A stretch of 64,000 bases of DNA from Eumeta japonica. Lineage: Eukaryota > Arthropoda > Insecta > Lepidoptera > Psychidae. The notes beneath the pieces were generated by a model, which was given only the letters and a program-made list of their open reading frames with translations, made no database searches and was not told where the DNA came from. Each line of letters begins with the position of its first letter. The stretch's first letter is position 1. The position numbers and the translations under genes were made by a program. Shown here piece by piece: positions 12,494-25,821 of the stretch. The stretch covers positions 1-64,000 of the forward strand of contig BGZK01001262.1 in NCBI GenBank assembly GCA_005406025.1. Direction: 5' to 3'.

Positions 12494-12989
12494 CGCTTCG
12501 ATTCAGTGTTTACTTTGGATTCACTTTCATTTACTTAGGAAGTTCAACTAAATAACACTTCATTTTTGTAATCGAAATGAATTCATTACTGTTGTGAAAT
12601 GAAATAAAATTTTCCTTTTCAAATATAAAACAAAAAATTTTTCTTCATCTTTTAATCACCAAACGAAATGTTACATAAAACGAAGATCTGGTGGCGAAAC
12701 GGAGTTCGCCGGGTTTGCTAGTGTTTTTATACATATAACATAAAGCAATATTCTTATTTTATGTTTGAGAACATAATATACCTCTATGCAAAATTTGATT
12801 ACAATGGGTCCAGCCATAAGCGTATGACAAACATCCATGCAAAAATACTTTTACAGTTTTTATATATTATATATTTTTAGTTATTATATAAAAAGCCTAT
12901 AACCATTCACAAACGATTCCGCATCAAATGGTTGCAGTCCCATACTGATACGATCAGAAGTCTTTATGTGATTGAGCCTCAAAACATAT

Positions 12990-15070
12990 ACATATATATT
13001 CAATACGTAAATATATATTGTATGCGAAATATATACTATACAATAATGTAGTGGACATATGATGACTTATAAAACGCAAGTGATGTCAATATGCCAAGCT
13101 CAAGCTCAAATAAACAATGTTATATTCTGTAGGTGAATTGCAGACACAGTTCGATATAGTTTTAGAGCTTAGAGTACAACAGAAACTACCCAAAATCTTC
13201 TGGATGTTTCAACTCTATTTAAGTGTTGACTCTCATAATCATTACAAGCTCTGTTGTTATAAAGTTTAGATATACAAGTTGAACCTACTTTAATAAGTTA
13301 CTTCTATTGTCGAACAAGTATACGATAATAACCTAATTATTTAAAAAATATATAATGCTATATTTTGTTGGCCATAAGTAATGAATTATACATAGCTTTG
13401 AAATCATCACATCATTGTAGGTTCAAAATTTTCAGCATTTTGCTTTTCTGAATATAATTACGTATTTTTGCTTCATTGGTAAAAGTCTGATATCCTTACA
13501 AGAGGTTATAAAATGAGCCGATATCGATGCGGTAGGGTCCGTCGGAAGTTCAATACGCGGTAATTAGCGGTTATTAAGAACATGGCGTAACCTCCCAAAC
13601 TTGTTATCACTAAGGCCGTTCCACAGTCGCGCTGCAGTTGTGTCAACTTTTTAGTCTGTTATTTTTATTAATTTTGTTCCATATAATAGCATACACGTAA
13701 TCGACGAACGGATATGGATGCAAATTGTGAGAGAATATTTAGTTGCACTTGGAGCGGAGACGCGGTTCACTACTATAGGTTATGTTCCATCGAACCATTT
13801 GTTTGAGGATGAAATATATTTCATCCTCAAACAAATGGATAGATGGATTTGATGGAATGGGTTCACCGAACTCTTGGCCTTATTCTGTCATTGTACGCTG
13901 ATGCTATTCGGGGAAACTGTAATCCGTTTTAGCCATTAGTAATATTTTTATGCAACGTAATGTAACCTAACGAAACGGCCAATGGTAGATATCAAAAAAT
14001 TGAATTTCCTCTAGAATGTAATCATTTAAAGAATGGATGGATATTATCGTGAAATTTTATATGAGAAAAGTGATACAACTATTCATTACAAGGATGGCTG
14101 TAAGAAAATCATTTAAGGTGATGCGTCCGTATAAATGCCCATACTAAGTTATAAAACAATTATCGAATATCACATTAAAGATCGAATCACTTGATTCACA
14201 ATCACAAGATAACCCATTACATGCATCTAGCTTCTCCCTCGGTTCTAGCTCAGAAAATTCAAGGATGGAGATATTAGTATACTCTTTGGTGTTAATATAC
14301 GATCATAGCAAAGAAAAAAAAAGTATAGAATGACGAGTGTTAAGTTTTCTTTATATTCTACTGCATACGCTTGTGAGGGATGACGATATGACTTTGTTTA
14401 TGAAGTTGTTTGTTGTTGTTGAAGTTGTTTATGATTGAGTTTTAAACTGATAGTAATACGACAGGTTGTGTAATTTTATTGTGTCTTGTTTATTTCACAT
14501 AAACCATCCTCAAGTCAGTGGATGAGCAGCAGACGACAGACGGCGCGTTCAGCTTTATAGACAGGCAGGTGCAAAATTAAAGCCGGTTTGAAGTTTAATG
14601 TGACACTTAATTGTTTTATTAATGTCATGTGAGTTGAGTGATGAGTTTAAGGGGATTCAGTGTGAGTGGGAAATAAAGACAAGGAATAGAATAAGAGGAT
14701 TAGGGAATTGAATTAAAGGGTGGAATTCAATATCGCTACAACGAAAAATATTGTGTCGGTAGAGTCGAGAGTCGTTATGAAAATAAGAATACTTTATTTA
14801 TTTCTTAACGAGAGTTTTCATTAGATATTCAGTATATTTTACAGTGCGGTAAATAAAACGTACTAATTTTGTTGTATTTTGTTTGTATTAAGAATGATAT
14901 ATGATCGTTAATATTTATAATGCTAAGTACTTACTGATAAAATGTTAACATTAATTATGAAAATAAAGGCAATACAAAAAAATAAACAAAAATATACAAC
15001 AAATTATTTTGTCTTTTACATCATGATAGAGAGAATAATAAAATATCTATAACATTGCCTAAGAATGTTA
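12990..15070. other. Spacer between G0 and G1
   Basis: AT-rich, collinear with 41940-43918. Holds the 44-bp palindrome and the likely 3' UTR and poly(A) signal of G1; no gene seen. Confidence 0.5.
13795..13838. repeat. Perfect 44-bp palindrome
   Basis: From CCATTTGTTTGAGG to CCTCAAACAAATGG, no spacer. G2 (around 42714-42736) has only the left arm; the right arm belongs to a 41-bp insertion (13818-13858). Confidence 0.95.
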
Positions 15071-15071
15071 T

Positions 15072-15275
15072 CTATACATTAGTCAAATTCAAATGATCTT
15101 TATGAAATGCTCATGCGCCAGTATGTGAGTGAACGTGGGTACTGCGTGCGTGTTGCACTTCTTGCCGTTATTGGGCGCGGTCGAAGCGACCCTCTCAGGT
15201 AATGTCGATCTCGTCCTTTCTCCTCTTTGACGAACACGAGTCTCCGCCGCTGTCTCCCTTGCATCAGCGCCATAC
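15072..15275 (-). pseudogene. G1 Ser exon remnant
   Basis: Aligns to G2 43919-44124. The acceptor region TACCAG is lost in a small deletion; an A is inserted before the Cys codon, a G is lost inside the GDSGG codons and another G further on, so the catalytic Ser motif no longer reads. The distal KKCNTHAVPTFTHI is back in its own frame. Confidence 0.82.
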
Positions 15276-16688
15276 GACAAGCGAGTAATTCATTAACTAA
15301 TTCAAAGAAACCCCAAAAAAGCTTAGTGCTTAAAATAAACGACAGAAATAATACGATTGTTTCAGTCAACAACGAAATTAACAATAAGTTCTCTCTTCCA
15401 CACAATGACTTTGAGCCGGTCTTCGTCGAAAACAAATTAAACTTATCTAATTGTAGAATTAATTGATTAAAAGTTTATGCAAATGAAATTGACTTGATTG
15501 TTATTACGTCCTGTATAATTATAATCGTTATCGAGAATCTTGTAAAAGTTGTTGGATTCCTAAAGGCTGGGAATGTGCCAGAAGATTCCGGTCACCACAG
15601 GAGTGCAGTGTGTTGTGGCACTTTCTAATCTATTCCTCTTTACACTAAATCCTATTGAGAATCCTTTTACTCTTGAATTAAATTTTCAAATTTGTCATCA
15701 TCCCGAAATTTAAAAAAAAATAGCACTCTAGGAAGTTGCTGGCATTACCAGAAAATCCCAACATCTCTTAAGATTCTTTTGGTCAGCTCCTCATCTTGAA
15801 GGATCATATCCTGAGACAATTTCCCGTAGTAGAAAATCGGCATGATGGGCTTGGCGTGGCGACGTAGTTCGCCTCTCCTCATCGCTAGTACCTACGACAG
15901 GTGCACTTCTATACTTTGAGCGTATTTAAAGCGATCGATCATAAAATTAACAAGGTACGCCAATAGATGACAGGCGAGTGACCCAGTATTCTATGCGTGA
16001 ATGAGACCAAAAGGCAAGCTAGTGATGTGGCCATTAAACAAGGATCGTTTTGTCCGGCGTTGATCAGATCCAACGAGAATGCCGGGTACTGGCTTTGTCC
16101 TATCAGAACAATAAATTATCGTTCGTTCGTTCATTCAAACGTTTTCACATTAAATTAATCTGTCACTACGGACTTATAACAAATAAGACGTAGTATACTT
16201 CAGGTTCTCAATGTGAAAGATGTGAATTAGCATGTAGAGTATTTAATATGTTCCTTCGGCGAAACCGAAGTGTGTTATTAAGATTTGACAAGTTGTGGAA
16301 GATATAGAAGTCTGTATTCGAATATAAAGCATAAAATGTATGTGGAGTGAATAAAAGTTAAAATACTAGGAAGATATATAAAATTAGTGACACTGCTAAG
16401 TAAATTAAACAGTAAAGGAAAGGAAAGAACTTGGGGAAATTTCTGTCTGCAAGCGAAAAGTTTGAAGGACAAGTCGAATGAGTCTGAAAGCACATGTAAA
16501 CCTACAAAATTGAATAATACGTGAAAGAAAGAAAAATTTATCAAAACATGATTGAATATCAGATTCTTATAAAATATCATTTCCGAGTGGGAGAAACAGG
16601 GACGGTTGTCAATATTTACTGGACACATGTTTAAACTAATGGCGAGGTTATAAATAGTAAAACTGAAGTTCATATAAACTAGGTTTAC

Positions 16689-16848
16689 CGTTAGTGTATC
16701 CTGCACATATCTTATCACTGGTGATATAGGTGCGGAAATCTGGAGACGCATTATCAATGCACTGATCTATCTCCACATACGGCAAATGTACAACTTGGAG
16801 GTCTGGAGATGCGTGACCGTCTTCGTCAATGAAGCCCCAACCAGTAAC
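16689..16848 (-). CDS. G1 GWG exon (intact within pseudogene)
   Basis: 160 bp, open: VTGWGFIDEDGHASPDLQ, LPYVEIDQC, TSDKICAGYTN. Acceptor TTTAG, donor GTAAAC. Counterpart of G2 45955-46114. Confidence 0.78.
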
Positions 16849-17359
16849 CTAAAGGGTTAAGACAATAAAATGGTAAGCGGTATAATGAAGCTTAACTTGA
16901 TCCGTCTAGGAAGAAAAGATTGACCAAACCATCATCGCACAAGAATCTTTTAAAATAAAAGATAAATTTCAAATTGAAAACTGTTTACAGAACAAATTAT
17001 GATATAAAAAAATGACCTGTCGACGAAAGACCTAACGTTCTAGGGTTCTAATTTGTTCTTGTTTGAACTTTTTCATGGTCTTCATTATTACGAAAGCTTT
17101 ACAAGATCTTGGTAACCATCTACAGAATTTCATTTTTATATCCAAAAAATAAAATGCATTGTACAATGATTTTTTAAATTCTTTCATTTTATATCAAACT
17201 TGATATATTTGTAATTCTTTTTCGTTGGCAAACCACATCGGTTGTGATAGATTTTATGTTATATCACACAGCCTATGACAAGCGGAACTCTAAGACAAAG
17301 CTAATGTTACTACGCCAACCTGTACATAGCTAGTAATATTGTCCGATGCATCAACTGAT

Positions 17360-17840
17360 GTATTAAAACCAGACAAGTGCGAGTCAAGCTCACTCAACGA
17401 GGGTTTCTTACAAATTCGCAGGTACATATTATAAATAGTTCAAGAATCAAGTCTCGCAGTTTTTTCAGAGCTTCTATGTGATTTAATTAAAAATATACGC
17501 TTGCAGATTTTTTCTTCAGTAAAAGTTAGTAAAAGCTTAAAAAATTCTATAAAAGATTTGGTTATCCATACGTTATGTGCAGTCATAACTCTATGGGTAA
17601 CCAAATCAATCATCAGACTGATTACGTACCTTAAAAAATCAAGCCTATATTTTTATGATTTAATTACAAATCTATGATTTTCAGATTTTCCTACACTTGC
17701 AGTATAAGACAGTATTACTTGCCAAATTTCATAGTTTTGGGTCAACGGAAAATATTTTACAATTTTTGAATCCCTTGACAGTGTCAAAATATGCGTTTTT
17801 TGCGACATAAACTGCCGTATCTTTTTTATACGTTAAGTTA
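17360..17840. repeat. Dispersed Lepidoptera-type repeat (G1)
   Basis: Contains ACAAGTGCGAGTC, ATTTTCCTACACTTGC, AAATTTCATAGTTTTGGG and CCCTTGACAG, phrases I recognise from a common lepidopteran dispersed repeat. It lies where the Asp exon of G1 should be found. Confidence 0.5.
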
Positions 17841-19913
17841 GAAGTTTTATATTTCTAAAACTTCAAAATCCTTTTCAAATTTTTTTTCATTAATTTCACC
17901 TTCAAAATGTTAAATTATACAATTTTTCAATAGTTTGTAATGTAAAATATAAATAATCGGTGATTTAAATGACAATTTATAGTGAAATTAATTTATTTAA
18001 CAATTTAACTTAAGAATTCCATACCACTTTAACTTAAAATCTCTGTATCTCAAAAAATATTAATATTAACATTTGGTGCCAAAAACCTTTTTGTAGGAAA
18101 TTAAATTTCCTACAAATTTGTCATTTTCAATTTTTCCGTAGCTAATGTTGTTTACGAGGTAAATCCAAAAAAACGCGAATTACATGGAAAAATTAGGTTT
18201 AGGGGCCTGTACTACCCCGTAGGTGGAAGTTATGACTTTACTATAATGGAGACTTTTGTAGAGCGTTCAATTCTGAAGAAGACCTGTCTTTGGACGAGAT
18301 AATCCTATTAAATGCCTCCGAGTTATAAAATTTAAAAGAAAAAACGTATTTTAAATGGGAAATCTTTACACGCCTTGGTCTAGTACTTAATAATAATATG
18401 AAGGGCTCAAACTTTCAGGAATTTTTTTATGGTACTTCCAATAAAATTTCACCATGTAATCGAAAAAAAAAGTTTTTCAAAAAAAATGCATCCTAATTTC
18501 CTAGCTAATGAAACTATACTTGAAACAAGTCATTAATCAATTCTATTCGACATTACCACCCATTCCAAATGCTGATTTACCTTGAGAAGAATGGGCAAGA
18601 GGCTTAAAGTTTCCTCTTTTTTTACTTATCAATACAAAACATTGAGTAATAGCTAGTAAACAAAGTAAGCCTGTTTAAAAATCTTACAACATACAATTAC
18701 AAAACATGCAAAAAAAAATACAATTTTTTTAATGTTTAAAAATAATAAACGGATGATAAACGGTTATAGAGATAGAAATGTAATCTGAAGATGTATTTTC
18801 ATATTTTTGATGAAATTTTTTTTGTCATGAACATTCGTTTAGCTAAAGACGAGTTTGTAAAAATAAAAAACATACATTTTTTTGTATGTCATAGACATGC
18901 CTAACATTCTGAAGTGAGCAGTGCCAAAAATGCAAAATTAGCGTGTCACTATTTTGATAATCAAGACCTGTACTGTGACGAGTTCAGAGGTATATTAGGT
19001 TCTTTATTAGGTTTTTATCGTACGACTGTCTATTCAAGGTCGATTTATGTAAACAGACTATTTCATATTTATAAATTTACTCAATCGGATTGTTGATTAT
19101 GATAATTTTACATGCATTTTAGTGTATGTAATCCCAAATTTGGAGTCAATGTATATGATAATAGTTCTGGCTGCAGCATTAAATCATCGCTAAAAATGTA
19201 TTTTGTTATTCAAGTTTCGACATGTTGATTTGCACGTTTGAGTGTCTTCATCTTGTGTATCTAACTGATAAAACGACCGACATGTTATGACTCTTATTGT
19301 TTCTAGCAAGGAGAACGTTTTGTTTGCAATGGACTAAGTTTTTAAATAAATATCCGGCGCGATTTTAACCTGAATCACCATTCAATTTGTTGTCTTCAAA
19401 TGTTCGCACCTCACTTTTTGTCCTTGCTTTCATTTGTTCCAAGTTATTGTATTGCTTTGCGTCAGTATGTTGACCGATATTATTGAAGCACTCAAGACAT
19501 CAAAACTATAATTAATTTACGGCAATATAACCCAATACTCTCTTTTATTATTTTAAATAACTAATTTAAGTAATATCCACCAACTCTTTTCGTATCTCTA
19601 TACAAACAAAAATTAAAAGTAAATCTTAACCCAAACGACCTTTGTAATTAAATCAAGTACAAGCCCATTCAAACGCAAATAATAAATGCTTCTAACACCT
19701 AAGTAACATATATATTGGCTAATACTGACGATGAGTAGAAATTTAGCATTATTTAGCCTCCGAGTTGCTATGAAATTACATTATTGCTTTTACTGCTATT
19801 GCTAGATAACATTTAAGCCAATACACAACCATTCTTTATCTTTAGTTGTAGTATTAAACGGGTTACAGATATATATATGGTAATCAGTTTCAAAACAAGA
19901 TGAAAATTCTAAC

Positions 19914-20035
19914 ATCTCTTAACTGCGCTCTGTAGTGAGAGGGCGCGCTCCATGGCCGGAACAGCTTCTCCGCGCTGACGGCGAACCGCGAACTGGGTGC
20001 CAGGCCCTTCACGTCGCTCCAGAAGCAATGGGCCG
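19914..20035 (-). CDS. G1 His exon (intact within pseudogene)
   Basis: 122 bp with TTTCAG acceptor and GTTAGA donor, open: (A)AHCFWSDVKGLAPSS and on to AQLRD. Aligns to G2 51146-51267 with many amino-acid differences. Confidence 0.75.
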
Positions 20036-20749
20036 CTGAAAGTCCGCAATGTGATCAGCACTGAGTTTATTGTTCAAAGTGTATCCTGGATAGGACGTCA
20101 GATGAGACGAGTCGACGAGTCTTTTGAGGCCACCCGTGCGGTAATAACGTTTCCGGCCAATGACTTTCCGAAGCGAAAATCGCCTGTTGTCAGATATCGA
20201 ACTTAATAAGTGTTGGTTAGAGACAGACGCAGCGATACTCGAGCACCTTTTCTCACACAACAAACATATACCTCTAATTTTAAAGGCCCATCTTCATTCC
20301 GCCTGATGCAGCATTTATAAGATAATTGAAAATTTGACCGTTATTTGAGATATGTTATTTTAAGATAAGCATTCATCATTTTTTCCGTTTGTCTATTCTT
20401 CTCTGTCTTAGTAAATCCTCATCCTGCTTCTACAATCATACAACCGTAACCAGTGAGAATGACATTGGTAGCGCATTTGTCAGTTGAATATTTTGTTTTG
20501 GGTCAACACAATACCCTAGTAAAAGTATGGTTTAAATTTTAAAATGTCTATCTGACAGACCATAAGTTACGCTATCATAGAAACTAAATACTGCATTTCC
20601 TAGAAAAAGCAATCAGTTCCTTACAAAGCAGTGGTGACAGAATTCGTATGCTTCTTAATTCAAACGTCCAATATTGGCACACCTTCAGATTATATTCCAA
20701 TTAGTCATTATTTTTGGAATGTATATAAAAATTCAAATAGTATAGTACA

Positions 20750-21363
20750 TTTTTTTTTTGACTTCATTCGGTAAGTTCGAAACTTTGTGTTATCCACCTG
20801 GTATTTTGTTGCGAAGACAGTAACTGCATATTCGGTCCCAGTGTGTTTATTTACACAGTTACGTTAACGTACCTTTTTGTCTACATCTGATCTTCATTAC
20901 TAGCGCTTGGTTTAGCCTTTCGTTTAATATCGCGAAGAATTCTTCGTTTACTGCTGTGACAACGATTGGTATCGATTATCCGTTTAAATTTATTTTCAAT
21001 TATTTTGAGTTGATGTGATACTGATATTGATCAGTGAGTATCACAGCAGTTTCAACCGAATCTGTTACATTATTCATTATTTTCACAAAATTATTAGCAC
21101 CCTATGTTATTGAGGTTAAAATATATGCACTTTTTGTGAAATGGGTCGCCAAAAGGAATAAATATCTTTTTATGGATCAGGCGCCAACAAAACCGCCAGT
21201 CGATTCTATGAAGACCGTTTCAAAAGGTTCTGTGGCAGGTTCAAAGTATGACATTAAGCCATTCTTATCTCGTCCTCTTGTTTTATTTTTTATGCGTATC
21301 TCACAAATTTTTCAAAGATCTGTAATATTTATAGTAATTTATTTATTGTATGTGTTCTTTTAG
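20750..21363 (+). pseudogene. Hydrophobic ORF relic in G1 intron
   Basis: Counterpart of 51999-52487. The last 109 codons are open (SVTLFIIFTKLLAPYVIEV, then PFLSRPLVLFFMRISQIF), the earlier part is frameshifted. Confidence 0.25.
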
Positions 21364-21456
21364 ATTTGTTTATAAGCCTAAATGACACATGTTTTTCAAT
21401 TCATCGTCAATAAGTTTTACTGTTTTCTTCTAATATTCATTTATAATGTACTAGCT

Positions 21457-21645
21457 GACCCGCCCGCTTCGCTAGGTAATTTTTATTATAAATAAAATGG
21501 CGAAGGATTTACGGAATTCTAAAAATAAGTAGCCTAGAACCATCTACAAATCATTCCGCATCGAATGGTCCCAGTCCCATGTCTATACGTTTAGTACGGA
21601 TTGGCGAACAAGACAACCAATTTTCATTATATATATATGGATATT
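21457..21645. mobile_element. Small non-autonomous element, G1 only
   Basis: ACTAGCTGACCCGCCCGCTT start, through CATTCCGCATCGAATGGTCC to an AT repeat; missing from G2 at about 52697. Related copy spans 7305-7517 plus 12722-12990 (split by the Helitron) and 41430-41940. Confidence 0.5.
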
Positions 21646-22019
21646 GTGCTTTGATATTGATGATTATTTACATTTTCATTTTTTTTCTTAATTCACGACA
21701 ATACTTCCAATTTTATTAAGTTTACTTATACTTTTTATACTATTTTCAAAGATATGAATCATATTCTTAGAATTATTTGAATCCAATTTTGCTCTTTTCC
21801 CATTTGTTTTTGATTGATTTCCTAGCATTTTTTCATTCATTATAAGCCAACATGAATAATCTCACCAGTACAACCTCACCCCTAAGAGTCTGTGTCGCCA
21901 CAACTCTGTGAAAGGACAACAGGTACTCGTCATGTCCCATGAATACTTTTTTGGTTTCCTTCATTCTGCGTAACATGCAATAATAACACCTGAGCGATAC
22001 AGCATTAACCTTCAACCAA

Positions 22020-23840
22020 CCTAAATTCGAGAGACATTCTATGACCCTATATAATGATATCTACTTCCAGTGATGTTGTCTGTACTTGCCATGATGACAG
22101 AAGTTTGAAAGCAAGACCGTAGAACTGGTAATAAGAGGACGTAAAATACTATTATTAAATGAAACTGGTGTACCACGTCTCTTAAGGAGAGATAAAGTTA
22201 AACTGGATGCTATAAGCTAATACGTAAATCAAATTCAAATCGGTAAACACAAAATTAAACCGAATCAGGGGCTCTTTATTGTCACTTTCTTGGAAATAAT
22301 GTAAAAAACTAAACGTATACTCATTCTTTTCAGCGCTGTCTCTGTTATTGAGAAGGCTTTTTGATTTTCGTGGTTATTCTTTATATTTAGAAAACAATTA
22401 CGTTTCGTTCATACTCAAGCCAAAGAGCAAAAGCAGATAAAAAACCCCTCAATTAATCTAAAAGCTACAACAAATAAATGTACCAGCCTATTACTGACTT
22501 TCTAATGTCCTGCAATATAATCTGATTCTTTTAAACAAATGGCGTTAGTGTTTTAAATATCTTACGAGTATGCAGTTGTGATATCAATATCCCCAATGAC
22601 ACAAAACTTTTCAATGTAAAATTTAATTTGTTTGTATAATAAATTTGGATCATCGAAAAGATTTTTACAGTCAATGACTAAGCTTAAACATAAAAGTAAT
22701 TGGTGGCTCATTTATAGGTGACCACAGCAATCATAGACAGCAACTATACTAAATTATATTTCATACGAAATTAAATCAAAATATATAACAAAAGTTGAAA
22801 ACTATTACCTGTCAGGCTAATCACACTGAACATTTTTTTCTAAATGAAAAGTAATCGTGATGGAAAACATCAATTAATTAGCAGCATTTTGTTAGTAAGT
22901 TGTAATGTGACTCCATTCTATTTATTGATGAATGTAACGAACCCGTATTTGTCTGAAGTAACAAACATTAAATCAATTTATGTATCTTGGTCTGGGTAGT
23001 ATACGCAGAACTGATATTTTAAAACAGAAACACAAATCGGGAACTTCGAAAATACTTCTCCCTTATGTACAGTAGAAAAGACAAACACTTGCTTACTGCT
23101 GGACAAAGTTTGCATATGTTACGAACTGCGCTGGTAAGCTAAAAGTTAAATGTGCTAATTAATTTCTATAAGAAAAAATATTCAAAAACATAATATTACA
23201 TTAACGCCATCCTGCTCGCCCCGCCATACCTATGTTGGCGCTATTGAGTTATGTTTATATACTTTTTAATGAATTTTTATTTCTAGGGGTAGAACTTTTG
23301 AAAGACAATAAATTATTGTTTATCGATAAAAAAATATTCAATTTATTATAAAAGAGTATTCTAGACGGCTATTCAACAAGTATAAATACCGAAGCGCAAA
23401 TGCAGAGGAGAGTTTTGTTTCTACGATAAGTGAGTTCACAGATCAAGTGCGATCAAATACAAGCATTCAAACGGTTTCGCAGCAATTTATTGTGATTCAG
23501 TGCTTCTGGATATACGCCTTTTGCTTTTCTACATGTTTTCTTGCATCTGATCTCAATCCTCGAACTATCGATAAGGTCATTACATAACGATATAAAGTGT
23601 CTAAGAGGGTCCTCATATCTAGGTGTTTTACTTGTTAAAACGCAATTATACTAAAGACGTCTTACAAACCGTTTCTGTATATTTTCCAAACTTTTTTTAT
23701 AAACTTTGTAATAAAGATTTCAGAGCACGCTGCAGCAATCCATTCTTCTTCGGACCAAAGCGCTAAATAGTAATATTTTAACTCAAAGATTCATAAAATC
23801 CTCGCAATAATATATAAGAAAGTTTAGAATTCTAAATGAC
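22020..23840. other. G1 intron, no gene
   Basis: Nothing recognised apart from possible LINE debris near 23500-23700. Much of it has no counterpart in G2, where the intron is shorter here. Confidence 0.4.
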
Positions 23841-23845
23841 TTCTC

Positions 23846-24052
23846 TCAGATAGAATCAATGTAAACATTTAAACTAAATTTGGAATCAATCATTACCCCT
23901 AAGTCTGTGTTTAATACCTTCTCTTTATCGCAATAACATTTTATATTCGTTAATGATGACGTAGACCGGCCTTTTCTTGAGGAATCTAAACACGGCAATT
24001 CATTACTCATCCAAAGATTGGACGAAATAATTGTTATTTGATATGCGCTCAA
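23846..24052 (-). mobile_element. Old LINE RT fragment
   Basis: DLGVMIDSKFSLNVYIDSI matches the 'LGV-D-K-F' motif after the RT core of Jockey-like LINEs. Degenerate counterpart at 53200-53440 in G2. Confidence 0.55.
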
Positions 24053-24197
24053 TTTACATTGGTAAAAATAAATTATATTAATATATGATTAAACTATTTT
24101 ATAAAATAAGTTCTGAATAATTGTGGATTAAATTATATAAATAATAAAGGCTCGTTCTGGAAACATTTCAAATTACAATGCGTATCACCATACCAAC

Positions 24198-24480
24198 CTG
24201 TTACCACTAGTTCGGCAGAGATAATGGAGCCGCCGCATATTTGCATGTAAGGCTTGTACAGTTTGTCATAAATGCCGACGTGCCACGGCAACTCTCTGCT
24301 TCGCGCTCTCCAGCCCCCTCCAACTGGGGCTACAGGTTTTTTTCTACGAATTTTTCTTTCAGAAGTGTCTTATGCCACATACTGAGTAAATAAGTAATAC
24401 TATATGTATGTACCAGATATAGAAAGGAACCAATCTGAGACAACTAATTCCGAACAGGGATCAGACACAGACACAGAAAC
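24198..24480 (-). pseudogene. G1 first protease exon, frameshifted
   Basis: 283 bp versus 288 in G2. Early insertion leads to TGA, and a second one-base insertion lies after the TGTGGC (CysGly) codons. The downstream part still shows GGGWRARSRELPWHVGIY and CGGSIISAELVVT, so loss of frame is recent. Confidence 0.8.
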
Positions 24481-24661
24481 CTAGATTGTATAATTTCGTA
24501 TAAAAAAAATAGTTCCAAACCATATTTCACATTTAAAACTGGCAATTCATATATTTCGTTTCCATTTCTTCAAAAACTCTGTTAACTTAATTTTACAGAT
24601 TTTCGCTATTGCAGTAAGGCATTCAAAAGCATGTGACCTATTTCCAGAGCGTAAGAAGATT

Positions 24662-24681
24662 TATATATATATATATATATA
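24662..24681. repeat. (TA)10 microsatellite
   Basis: Uninterrupted TA run in G1 intron. Confidence 0.9.
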
Positions 24682-24947
24682 AAGAAACATTTGTAATATT
24701 ATATACTGAACACTCACGACTACGAGTCACAATTGATTTTGTGAATATAGAACCAGTTTTTTATTTACATGTAAAGATTGATCAATAAAAAGTCTAACTA
24801 ATTGAAACTTTTGTATTCGTCAGAAGCTCATTTTTTAAAGAAACAAATTATGTATTATCAGACCTGCGTTAACAAAGTGACAATAAAATATTTATCTTTC
24901 AGAAGTCATTATTAAGTTAACGTTATAATTACATTTATTAACCTGAC

Positions 24948-25156
24948 CTGGTAAACACGCAAGTATGTAGTTCCAATTACCATCGATACATTTCATAAGA
25001 GGTAGATCCGTGCTAGAGCGGTAATAGGAGTATCGCAAACAGGTAACACTTCTGCACCGTTTGGTTCATAAAACTGGCAACCTGTTGAAAACTCTACTGA
25101 ACGCCATTTCTTGCATGAATATAAAACACCAGCGTTATAATCCAAACTACAACCAC
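24948..25156 (-). pseudogene. G1 Wonton-like exon, frameshifted
   Basis: 209 bp, one less than G2. A run of three C's in G2 (ACTCCCTA) is two in G1 (ACTCCTA), shifting frame into TGA. Before that it reads GGCSLDYNAGVLYSCKKW and PNGAEVLPVCDT. Confidence 0.8.
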
Positions 25157-25611
25157 CTAAAATGAAATACACTGTTCCTCAAACACCAATTTTCGTTTTA
25201 TATAAAATAAATAAAGTACTATGAGCAAATAATAGCAGAATTACACTATAAGAAATTGTATACACGTCTTCCAATAAAAGGTTTAGTGTGTAAGTAATAT
25301 AGTCTGTAAGCTTAATGCAAGTTAGGAATTTAACTAACGTTTTGCACAAGTCTTTTCTAGACCGCAAATTCTCACATTTCCCTCATTTTCAAATGAAAAT
25401 TCAAATTTCCTCATATTCATTATCCTTTAAATCAAGTGACAATTTAATTAATATTTTAATCACAATACCTGGAAAAACACAGCAGACCTAGAAATTAATT
25501 CGCATCGCCGAGTTTCAGCAACGATTACCAATATTAGGTCTCTCGACTGACTTCAATAACCACTGCTCTCAATAACAAGTCGTTGAAATAACAATTTTAA
25601 TACGTATTTAC

Positions 25612-25821
25612 CGACACATTTAGGCAGTACATCCGACCAATTCTGCGTCTGAGCAATTAACATGCATGGGGCGAACAATACCGTAGCCATCATCGCACTT
25701 GTAAAACAATCGCAATAAAGTGTGATTTTCACCGGAACCGACATGAGCCTGCTCTGAGACATCGTCGTGACCGTGTTCCGGGTGAGCTGGTAACTCACAT
25801 GTACCAGACGCGTTTTGTGTT
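25612..25821 (-). pseudogene. G1 sushi B, frameshifted
   Basis: Encodes CELPAHPEHGHDD, FYKCDDGYG and NCSDA, then one extra base relative to G2 in the GAW motif causes TAA before C4. Length 210 versus 209 bp. Splice sites intact. Confidence 0.8.

Larger units (their letters stand above)
7518..12721 (+). mobile_element. Helitron (autonomous type, decayed)
   Basis: Begins TCTACTATATAAAAA after an A and ends CTAG before a T, as Helitrons do (insertion between A and T, no target duplication). A hairpin GGCGAA/TTCGCC with a six-base loop sits just inside the 3' end at 12693-12710. Encodes Helitron-like N-terminal region, Rep with the HxH motif (GLPHAHMLIW) and a PIF1-type helicase (GGTGKT). The paralogous site at 41659/41660 is empty and joins the same flanking bases. 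Several stops and frameshifts show it is no longer active as is. Confidence 0.92.
1240..17600. repeat. Tandem duplication, left unit 5' part
   Basis: Without the Helitron, 1240-7517 aligns with 35460-41659 and 12722-17600 with 41660-46990, in order and same orientation, with frequent substitutions and small indels. Confidence 0.9.

Noticed and set aside
16278..16757. 159-codon minus-strand ORF
   Set aside because: Overlaps the end of a real G1 exon in another frame and runs into intron; not conserved in G2.
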